Source: an uncultured Gammaproteobacteria bacterium
GTDB taxonomy: Bacteria > Pseudomonadota > Gammaproteobacteria > Eutrophobiales > Eutrophobiaceae
Length of the DNA: 64,000 nucleotides
Assembly (NCBI GenBank): GCA_951812995.1
Contig: CATOTD010000004.1
Coordinates: forward strand, 62,001-126,000
Direction: 5' to 3'
Part shown: piece after piece, positions 56,877 to 64,000 of the stretch
How the letters are laid out: the number at the start of each line of letters is the position of its first letter
Position numbering within the stretch: the first letter of the stretch is position 1
The notes under the pieces: generated by a model
What the model was told of the DNA's origin: nothing
The model's database searches: none
Seen by the model: the letters and a program-made list of their open reading frames with translations, nothing else
Translations under genes and position numbers: made by a program

Positions 56877-58208
56877 TCAAACAAAGCCTTCCCCGCGCTC
56901 AATCCGATAATAATAAATACCTAGCACCACACCGCGCATGGCAATGAAGACAGTAAACGCCAGCCATAAGCCATGATTACCCAGGAATTGAAAGGCATAC
57001 CACATAGGCAAAAAGAAAACGAAGGTACAAATCAACATTGCGTTTCTCATTTCCGGGCCGCGTGTTGCACCGATAAAGATGCCATCAAGTAAAAAACACC
57101 CGACAGAAATCAAGGGTAATGCGATCATCCACGGCAGATAGGCCATTGCGGTTTTGCGTACGGACTCGATGTCGGTCAACAGGTTTATCAAGGGGCCGCC
57201 TGCGCTCCAATAAAAAAGCGTGAATGCGGCACCAAAGGCTAATGACCATTTTAATGTCAGCGCGACCGCGTGCTTAAATAATACCTTATTCTTTTCACCA
57301 ATCGCTTTGCCGACTAAAGCCTCTGCGGCATGATTAAACCCATCTAAAGCCAACGCCATAAATAAATAAAACTTTATCAAGATTGAATTGCCGGCCAGGA
57401 TTAAGTCGCCCTGCGCGGCACCTTCTCGGGTAAAGAAAGCAAAGACTAATATCAAGCAAATGGTTCTGATAAATATATCGTTATTTAAGCGCATCAATAT
57501 TTGTAGTTTGCGTATATTGAATATCTTTGCCAAGGGCCATGCGCCTGCTAGTCCTGCCTCATCTTGTCTAAGCAGTTCTTTTCTTACGATAAAAAACGCA
57601 TACACAACACCCGCGTACTGTGCGATAACCGTTGCCAAGGCAACACCACGCACATCCATGTCCATATATACGACGAAAACAATATCTAAAATGATATTGA
57701 TCACATTGACGGCGATACCGAGTCTTAAACTGGCCACGGCGTTTTGCATACCCAACAACCAGCCGTTGACTGCAAACAGCATCATTAACGCTGGCGCACC
57801 CCAAATCATCCAGGCGCAGTAAACACCAGCATAATATTTCACATGCGTACTCCCCGCTAATAAGTTCAAACCAAAATTAATGATTGGTTTTTGAAGGAGT
57901 AAAATGGTCATGGCGATCACTAAACCGATCAATATTGATTGCATTAACAAGACTCTTATTTCTGTCGCATCTTGTTCGCCGTGTGCCTGGGCTACAACGC
58001 CGGTTGTACCCATGCGTAAAAATCCCACGCTCCAATAAAGAAAATCAAAGATCACCGAACCCACGGCCACGCCACCCAAGTACACGGCACTGTCCAGATG
58101 ACCAATAACAGCCGTATCAACCAGGCCTAAGAAGGCCATACTGACATTAGCCATAATCATCGGCCCGGCAAGCAACCAGAAGGCGCGATGCCGATTATTT
58201 TTAATCAT
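56877..58208 (-). CDS. MATE-family efflux transporter (DinF-like)
   Basis: 443 aa, twelve membrane segments. AFWLLAGPMIMANVSMAFLG, LVDTAVIGHLDSAVYLGGVA and the second-half ALDGFNHAAEALVGKAIGE are DinF-branch MATE features. It exports organic cations or lipids using Na+ or H+; substrate unknown. 34 bases downstream of the nitroreductase gene on the same strand. Confidence 0.93.
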   Translation of the reverse strand: MIKNNRHRAFWLLAGPMIMANVSMAFLGLVDTAVIGHLDSAVYLGGVAVGSVIFDFLYWSVGFLRMGTTGVVAQAHGEQDATEIRVLLMQSILIGLVIAMTILLLQKPIINFGLNLLAGSTHVKYYAGVYCAWMIWGAPALMMLFAVNGWLLGMQNAVASLRLGIAVNVINIILDIVFVVYMDMDVRGVALATVIAQYAGVVYAFFIVRKELLRQDEAGLAGAWPLAKIFNIRKLQILMRLNNDIFIRTICLILVFAFFTREGAAQGDLILAGNSILIKFYLFMALALDGFNHAAEALVGKAIGEKNKVLFKHAVALTLKWSLAFGAAFTLFYWSAGGPLINLLTDIESVRKTAMAYLPWMIALPLISVGCFLLDGIFIGATRGPEMRNAMLICTFVFFLPMWYAFQFLGNHGLWLAFTVFIAMRGVVLGIYYYRIERGEGFV

Positions 58209-58242
58209 GTCAGTGATCTTAAGATCCAGAAAAATAACGGGG

Positions 58243-58854
58243 TTATATTTCTGTTAGGATTGGATTATCCCAATGGCCTTCAAAGAAATTTTCATCCAGT
58301 GTATTACGCGCGCGTGCATTGTATTCTCGTTCCTTGATATCCGCAGGTATCGCAGCTTCTGCTAATTGGTAGCCAACAGTCATCATTGCCATTGGGGTAA
58401 ATTGCGCTGGAATATTGAAATGTGTGCGTGTTTTTTCGACATCAAAACCACCCATTTGATGTACCATCAAGCCCAATGCCGCAGCTTGTAGACCCAGGTT
58501 TTCTGATGCGGCACCGGTGTCATATTGGCCCCATCGATTCAGGTTGCCATTTTGGGAGAATATCGAGTTCGCGCAGGCCAATAATAATAACGGCGCATCT
58601 TTTGCCCAGCTTTTGTTTCCCGCCACCAGACAATCAAGTGCTTTGTCCCATGCGGTTTTATGCGTTGCCTTGTCAAAGACAATAAAACGCCAGGGTTGAT
58701 CACCGAAACAGGATGGCGCCCAACGTGCCGCCTCGACTAAGGCAATAATTTGTGCGCGTGATAATAGCTTTTGGGCATCATACGCGCGCCCGCTCCAGCG
58801 TCCCGCAAGCAATTCATTTATCGCCACTTTTGTCTCAATTTTTTTATTAAACAT
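58243..58854 (-). CDS. Nitroreductase-family FMN-dependent oxidoreductase
   Basis: 203 aa. RWSGRAYDAQKLLSRAQIIA, EAARWAPSCFGDQPWRFIVF and DTGAASENLGLQAAALGLMV are FMN-binding motifs. Family members reduce nitro compounds or quinones with NAD(P)H. Probably co-transcribed with the MATE gene; divergent from moxR. Confidence 0.93.
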   Translation of the reverse strand: MFNKKIETKVAINELLAGRWSGRAYDAQKLLSRAQIIALVEAARWAPSCFGDQPWRFIVFDKATHKTAWDKALDCLVAGNKSWAKDAPLLLLACANSIFSQNGNLNRWGQYDTGAASENLGLQAAALGLMVHQMGGFDVEKTRTHFNIPAQFTPMAMMTVGYQLAEAAIPADIKEREYNARARNTLDENFFEGHWDNPILTEI

Positions 58855-58921
58855 GTGTTACCAAACTCCAATTTTGATAGTCTTTATAAAAATACCTGCA
58901 ATGTAATATAAGAACGACATC

Positions 58922-59854
58922 ATGTCAGACATTAAAATATATCAAAAACTCTTTGCCAATATTGAAAAAGTAATCCAAGGCCAGTCCTTGGCAATCCGCA
59001 GATTACTGGCGGCATTTTTTAGTGATGGTCATGTGCTACTAGAAGATGTTCCAGGCACCGGTAAAACAACCTTGGCAAAGGCTTTAGCCCGATCGATAGA
59101 CGTCGAATTTCAGCGTATTCAATTTACCCCCGATCTATTGCCCACCGATATATTGGGTGTCTCGATTTTTAATCAGCGCGATCAGGATTTTGAGTTTCAT
59201 CGTGGCCCCATATTCAGCAATATCCTGCTGGCCGATGAAATTAATCGTGCCTCACCACGAACGCAATCCGCCTTATTGGAAGCCATGGGTGAACGCCAGA
59301 TCAGTATTGAACGCCATATTCATCAACTAAATGATTTATTTTTTGTCATAGCAACACAAAACCCCGTTGAATACCACGGCACCTATCCCTTGCCAGAGGC
59401 GCAAATGGATCGTTTCGCAATGCGTTTTAGTCTTGGTTACGTGACACAAGACGAAGAGGTCGCTATTTTGGAGCAACAAAACAGCACCCATCCACTCGCA
59501 ACACTTAAGCCCTGTATCAATAAAGAAGATGTTATCGATCTTAAAAAGCAGATTGTCCGTATTCATGTCAGCGACGAGATAAAACATTATATAATCGGAC
59601 TGATCCGGGCGACCCGCAAGACTGAGGGTGTGTTAAATGGTGCCAGTCCGCGTGCCGCACTATCCTTGATGAAGGCGGCACAAGCATTAGCCCTGTTTGA
59701 TAATATGGACTATGTTGTGCCAGATCATGTCCAGGAAATCGCAATACCCATTATGTCACACCGCATAATGATGAACTCGCAAAGTCATTTCTCGGGTAGT
59801 AGCAGCGATCAAATCATTGAAAATATATTATCCAGTACACCGGTCCCTCTATAG
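58922..59854 (+). CDS. MoxR-family AAA+ ATPase
   Basis: 310 aa. Walker A is EDVPGTGKTTLAKALA, Walker B ILLADEINRASPRTQSALLE, and sensor I FFVIATQNPVEYHGTYPLPE. MoxR ATPases act as chaperones with DUF58 and VWA or transglutaminase proteins. The next two genes, a DUF58 protein and a membrane transglutaminase, form the standard cluster. Confidence 0.95.
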   Translation: MSDIKIYQKLFANIEKVIQGQSLAIRRLLAAFFSDGHVLLEDVPGTGKTTLAKALARSIDVEFQRIQFTPDLLPTDILGVSIFNQRDQDFEFHRGPIFSNILLADEINRASPRTQSALLEAMGERQISIERHIHQLNDLFFVIATQNPVEYHGTYPLPEAQMDRFAMRFSLGYVTQDEEVAILEQQNSTHPLATLKPCINKEDVIDLKKQIVRIHVSDEIKHYIIGLIRATRKTEGVLNGASPRAALSLMKAAQALALFDNMDYVVPDHVQEIAIPIMSHRIMMNSQSHFSGSSSDQIIENILSSTPVPL

Positions 59855-59872
59855 ATTGCTCATGAATGCGCT

Positions 59873-61222
59873 ATGATACGCCCGCTTCTTTTTGCGAACT
59901 TCATATTGGCTTATCGCGCAAGTCTTTGGCTACGACAACGATTTACCAACACTGGCATACTGATTCTTGCGGTGATGCCAGTTGCGGGTGCATTTGGTTT
60001 TAATACACGTTCAACACTTTCCTTTCAAATTTTTTCAATCATATTCATCATGCTTATTACGGCCATGAGTTTGTCCGTTTTTTTGCGCGGAAAATTTTCT
60101 ATCACGAGAAAATTGCCTAAATATGGCAGCGTTGGCGTACCACTTAATTATGCTTGCATCATCCGCAACAACAATAAAACAGCGAAAAAAGGGCTACGCC
60201 TTACAGATGAATTAAAAACTAGATTTCCAAACCGGATTGAATTTTACAGAACAAGTGATCCATTGGATAAAAAACGCAACTGGGTTGATCGTTTCACAGG
60301 CTATCCGCGTCTGGTCAATACGATACAAAAATTGCGCGGCGGTACCATTCAAACAATAACGGTTGACTATATTGCAGAGCAAAGCGAACTCGAAACAACA
60401 GTTACATTAATACCACGACGCAGGGGTTATCTATATTTTGCTAAAACCCGGCTGGCGCAAGTAGAACCATTAGGTTTGTTTCAGGCACAAAAAATATATG
60501 ACCATAAAGACCGTCTGTTAATCCTGCCAAAATTGTTTAAAACACCGCCGTTAAATTTACCAGGTAGGCGCGCGTATCATCATGGCGGGGTAAATAATGC
60601 ATCAACTGTAGGGGATACACGGGAATTTATTTCACTACGCGATTATCATCCTGGTGATCCACTGCGTTCAATACACTGGCGTAGCTTTGCAAAACGCAAC
60701 AAACCTATTGTAAAGGAATATCAGGACGAATACTTTACGCGTTATGGCTTGATCCTTGATACCTTTCTTGGCAACGAGTCGGCGCGGGTATTTGAAGATG
60801 CGGTGTCAATCGCCGCATCATTTATGACCGCACAAAAAGAACAGGATGCGCTGCTTGATCTGATGTTTATTGGTAACAAGACGTATCACTTCACGGCAGG
60901 ACGCGGACTTGCTGGTGCCGAAAATATTCTTGAGGTACTGGCCTGCGTAGAGCCTGTTTATGAATCAAACATCACTGCAGTGGAAGCAATGATAAATGCA
61001 ATCAGTCATGAATGTAGCGCGTTAATTTGCATCTTGCTGGCATTGGATGAGTCTCGACAACGACTCATCAATACAATAACGACATTAAATATTCCCGTTA
61101 AATTTTTACTGACGAGTGATACACCTGCAACAAATAATATATCGTTATTACAAGAAAACGATATTCATTTAATTCAACATGATCGTTTGCAAGACGACCT
61201 CAATACATTGTGGAAAGCCTAA
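59873..61222 (+). CDS. DUF58-domain membrane protein
   Basis: 449 aa. Two membrane helices near the N-terminus (LILAVMPVAGAFGFN, IFSIIFIMLITAMSLSVFL), then a beta-rich part and the DUF58 signature DYHPGDPLRSIHWRSFAKRN. The GDxxRxIxW motif is typical. It probably works with the MoxR ATPase upstream (18 bases) and overlaps the transglutaminase gene by 13 bases. Confidence 0.92.
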   Translation: MIRPLLFANFILAYRASLWLRQRFTNTGILILAVMPVAGAFGFNTRSTLSFQIFSIIFIMLITAMSLSVFLRGKFSITRKLPKYGSVGVPLNYACIIRNNNKTAKKGLRLTDELKTRFPNRIEFYRTSDPLDKKRNWVDRFTGYPRLVNTIQKLRGGTIQTITVDYIAEQSELETTVTLIPRRRGYLYFAKTRLAQVEPLGLFQAQKIYDHKDRLLILPKLFKTPPLNLPGRRAYHHGGVNNASTVGDTREFISLRDYHPGDPLRSIHWRSFAKRNKPIVKEYQDEYFTRYGLILDTFLGNESARVFEDAVSIAASFMTAQKEQDALLDLMFIGNKTYHFTAGRGLAGAENILEVLACVEPVYESNITAVEAMINAISHECSALICILLALDESRQRLINTITTLNIPVKFLLTSDTPATNNISLLQENDIHLIQHDRLQDDLNTLWKA

Positions 61223-63201
61223 ATAATAATATAGTCAAGCCAACATTAAACCCGGCAACACCCGGTTTGATACTGGCAAGTTTATTGCTATGGGGCTGGC
61301 AAACTGAATATATATTCTATGCTGTCAGCATGGGGATATTGCTTGAATTGCCTTTATTTATTAAATGGCGATTCGACTTTAGTGACAAGGATATTAATCA
61401 ACTGGCCGATCTAAGCGGCATCTTGTTTTTTATTGTGACTGTTTATGCCTTTGTTAATTATTCATTTCAGGGTATTTATAAAATTCTGGAATTAACCCCG
61501 TTCGTACTATTTTTGTTGATGCTCGCCCAATGTTATGGCGTTCAAAATGGCATAAAAACATCGGCTTTATTCATCAGTATCCGCCGTCTCGGTAAAAATG
61601 CAGGGGCGGATATATTGTACAAAATCAATATTGGCATGCCTTATGTATTTATGTGTCTCATATCTGCGAGTTCTGGCAATAAATCCAGTGATCTATTTTT
61701 TGCACTATGCGCCGCAATCATTGCCTGGTTGTTATTGACACAAAAAACAAGGCATTTTTCTAACATAACCTGGTTTGCTGTGATGGTTTGTGTGATTTTA
61801 TTTTCCTATTTAACGCAAGCTGGATTACAACAGTTACAAAATAAATCAGAAGCATTCTTGCTCGGTTTGTTTCAACGATATGGTTGGTCAAGTACTCATC
61901 CTGATCATACTGCAACATCAATCGGGTCGTTGGGGAGATTAAAATTATCAGATCGCATTGTTTTTAGGGTCAAGGCCAAAAAGCAATCATCAGTGCCTAC
62001 CTACTTTCGTGAAGCCGCTTATAGTACTTACAAATTGGGTAGCTGGCGTAATCCAAAAGTTGAATTTGATGTCATCAGCAAGACACCCAATCAAAACACA
62101 TGGCGGATAAATAATGAAGGCAACAACTTTGGCTTTGTGGATGTTGCAATCTATCTACAGGATCAATCAGCCATTATTCCAGTGCCTGACAGCATTAACA
62201 CGCTATCTGGTAAAGACTTGATTCAGGTTGAGACTAATACTTATGGTGCTACGAGAATTGAAGCGCGTGCTGGCTGGATTAACTATCGACTGGGTTATGC
62301 TGATCATGATTTTGTAGACGCGAAACCGAGCGCTGAAGAGCTTGACATCCCGCTGAATTATAAATCCGACTTTGAAAAAATTGCGACTGAATTAGAGCTT
62401 TATACAAAGACACCGGTTGCGATTATTGCAAGTGTGCAACGCTACTTTAAGGACAATTTTTATTATTCAATCGCACAGAATCAACGCTATACAAGGGGCC
62501 AATACTTAACACGGTTTCTGTTTACCGATAAAAAGGGTCATTGCGAATACTTTGCCACGGCAACTGCGTTATTGCTACGAGAAGCTGGCATTCCAACACG
62601 CTACACGATAGGTTATTCGGTGCAGGAATACAGCAACTGGCAAGGTATGTACATTGTACGCGCACGTCACGCGCACTCCTGGTTAAAATATTTTCTTGAT
62701 GGCAAATGGCATAATCTGGACACCACGCCATCCACCTGGGCTCCGCTGGAAGCCGCCGATCGCACACTGCTTGAACCACTGATGGATTTGCTGTCATGGT
62801 TGCGCTACAAGGTCACAAAGAGTGATATTGAGTCTCATGAAACGGAAACAAATAACTGGATGCTATGGTTGTTAATACCCTTAGGTGCCTATCTGGCCTG
62901 GCGTTTTTACACGAAACAACGTGTCGATCAAAATAATAATGGCGCGGCCATTTTGCATACATACAATCGTATGGGTATTGATTCGCCGCTCTACCCTTTT
63001 CTAAAACAGTTAGAACAAGCGTCCGCTACTCGACAACCAGGCGAGACGTTGCTGGGGTGGATAAAACGAATCTTACCCGCCACAAAGGCGACACAGTATT
63101 ATACATTGGCTAATTTGCACAACCGTTATCGATTTCATCCCGCAAGTGATAAGCAACAAGATAAGCAATTAATACAAGCGTCTGTAGACGCATTAAAGTG
63201 A
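61210..63201 (+). CDS. TgpA-like membrane transglutaminase-domain protein (DUF3488)
   Basis: 663 aa from a GTG start. About seven N-terminal membrane segments (to residue 210) precede a periplasmic transglutaminase core: cysteine in KKGHCEYFATATALLLREAG, histidine in VRARHAHSWLKYFLDGKWHN and the aspartate in NLDTTPS. A C-terminal membrane helix (WMLWLLIPLGAYLAWRFY) and a DUF4129-like tail follow. This is the TgpA layout, essential in Pseudomonas aeruginosa. Cluster with MoxR and DUF58. Confidence 0.94.
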   Translation: MESLNNNIVKPTLNPATPGLILASLLLWGWQTEYIFYAVSMGILLELPLFIKWRFDFSDKDINQLADLSGILFFIVTVYAFVNYSFQGIYKILELTPFVLFLLMLAQCYGVQNGIKTSALFISIRRLGKNAGADILYKINIGMPYVFMCLISASSGNKSSDLFFALCAAIIAWLLLTQKTRHFSNITWFAVMVCVILFSYLTQAGLQQLQNKSEAFLLGLFQRYGWSSTHPDHTATSIGSLGRLKLSDRIVFRVKAKKQSSVPTYFREAAYSTYKLGSWRNPKVEFDVISKTPNQNTWRINNEGNNFGFVDVAIYLQDQSAIIPVPDSINTLSGKDLIQVETNTYGATRIEARAGWINYRLGYADHDFVDAKPSAEELDIPLNYKSDFEKIATELELYTKTPVAIIASVQRYFKDNFYYSIAQNQRYTRGQYLTRFLFTDKKGHCEYFATATALLLREAGIPTRYTIGYSVQEYSNWQGMYIVRARHAHSWLKYFLDGKWHNLDTTPSTWAPLEAADRTLLEPLMDLLSWLRYKVTKSDIESHETETNNWMLWLLIPLGAYLAWRFYTKQRVDQNNNGAAILHTYNRMGIDSPLYPFLKQLEQASATRQPGETLLGWIKRILPATKATQYYTLANLHNRYRFHPASDKQQDKQLIQASVDALK

Positions 63202-63269
63202 TCGGCCCAACTTTTTTATCTAAATCTGAACGAATCCTTGACATGATTTGCACGACTATTTTATCAATG

Positions 63270-63366
63270 GAGACCTTTACACAAAACACCTTATTTGAAG
63301 ATTGAGATCTTTGCGCTAAACATCTCATTTGAATATTATCCTTCAATGGTTAAATTTTCAGCCACT
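63270..63366 (+). repeat. Dispersed repeat copies R4a (partial) and R4b
   Basis: A truncated start (GGAGACCTTTACACAAAACA) is followed directly by a second copy GAGATCTTTGCGCTAAACAT ending in AATGGTTAAATTTTCAGCCA. The tandem arrangement suggests insertion of one copy into or next to another. It lies between tgpA and the D5 element. Confidence 0.6.
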
Positions 63367-63407
63367 TCCAGTGATTTCTGATTGTTATTGAGCAATGTGA
63401 AAAATAT

Positions 63408-64000
63408 GGAGACCTCGAACAACGCTGATTCTGGATGGATTTTGACGCGAGCACCAGTCGTTGTCACCCGCATAGTGGGTGTGAAGGTCAAGGTCGGTGG
63501 TATTTGAGGCTGTGTTGCGCTGTTTGGGACTGCCAGGGCGGGTATTTCCGGAATTTGGGCGGAGTCAGGCTGTGGCCTGTCGTCGCTCGTGGAAGATGAG
63601 ACGGCGGAAGTTGTAGCTCAGGTTGGCCATGGTCATGCGGGCCTTCGCACGGGTTTGACCGATTGAGCGGATGGTCAGAGCCATGGGTCCTTTCTCGTAG
63701 CCGAACACAGGCGCGGATGGCGGAGCGTGTCGCGTTGCCCCGGCGAATGTGTTTGGCCATGGGTTTGCCGCGTGGCTTCTTGCGATGGATATGTGAGCGG
63801 TACCCTTGCGCCTTCAGCCAAGCCTCATTCCTGGCCGAGCGGTACCCGGTATCGGCCCAAACCGCCTTCGAGCTGTTTGTCTCGTCCAGAACCGAGGAGA
63901 GTTCATGCCCGTCGTAGCGAGCCGCATTCGTGCCAGTCTCACCCCGGATGAAGTGCCATTTGCGGTCAATGGACACGTGGTTCTTGTACCCAAAGTGCGG
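63408..64000 (-). mobile_element. IS5-type D element, copy D5 (cut by window end)
   Basis: Starts GGAGACCTCGAACAACG at 63408. The minus-strand transposase part visible (SSVLDETNSSKAVWADTGYR, KAQGYRSHIHRKKPRGKPMA) carries the same 11-base deletion after AIRACV as D2 and D4, so it is inactive. The remaining 5' part lies beyond the window. Confidence 0.9.

Overview
The window looks like a chromosome segment of a gammaproteobacterium. The gene order mltD-gloB-methyltransferase-rnhA-dnaQ matches the enterobacterial arrangement, and bepA, hslR, psd, xseB-ispA, the OprP-type porin and the alanine-zipper lipoprotein also fit. A soxYZ pair, a K+-independent H+-pyrophosphatase, a PPi-type phosphofructokinase and FolE2 suggest a sulfur-oxidising, pyrophosphate-economising lifestyle. 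That is an inference; no 16S rRNA is present. The load of dead insertion sequences (IS) and broken genes points to relaxed selection, as in host-associated or bottlenecked lineages.

Layout. 1-2.5 kb: IS256 and IS481 wreckage. 2.5-18.4 kb: mostly intact chromosome (a frame-disrupted outer-membrane protein with a G9 tract, a small low-GC ribbon-helix-helix-like gene, SCO1/PCuAC copper delivery, psd, hppA, hypoxanthine-DNA glycosylase, a JmjC/RhlA-like pair, PPi-PFK, bepA, soxYZ, CPBP protease, tupA, OprP-like porin, tRNA-Lys). 18.6-24.3 kb: fmdB, a DinD homologue, then an IS island with an inverted IS dimer. 24.4-28.7 kb: the dnaQ-rnhA-gloB-mltD block, with mltD split by one TGA. 28.8-31.8 kb: an IS3 element with an IS5-type element nested in it. 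31.8-36.1 kb: cbiX, a deacetylase, an IS5 remnant and an O-acyltransferase. 36.1-44.65 kb: a dense IS island in which one ancestral gene can be rebuilt by removing two elements at their target-site duplications. 44.7-63.2 kb: intact chromosome (xseB, ispA, folE2, mazG, HNH nuclease, lipoprotein, L,D-transpeptidase, RND pump, moaB, hslR, Sel1 protein, MATE, nitroreductase, moxR-DUF58-transglutaminase). The window ends inside another IS5-type copy.

IS families were told apart from each other within the window: three IS256-like types (A, B, K), two IS5-like types (D, E), IS481 and IS3. Only one copy of A (37951-39195) and one of D (39803-40894) encode full-length transposases. The intergenic regions also carry two repeat families with no obvious coding role: arrays with a five-base rhythm (GGGTT/GGGTC-like) bounded by a CCTTTGCGC-type end, and a ~65-bp repeat beginning GAGACCTTTGC.

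Best leads: the IS-shredded ancestral gene, the inverted IS5 dimer flanked by a 4-bp duplication, the pentamer arrays with a shared 91-bp internal period, the G9 tract in the outer-membrane protein gene, and IS copies that have spread although they share an inactivating deletion. No complete new defence or biosynthetic system was recognised.
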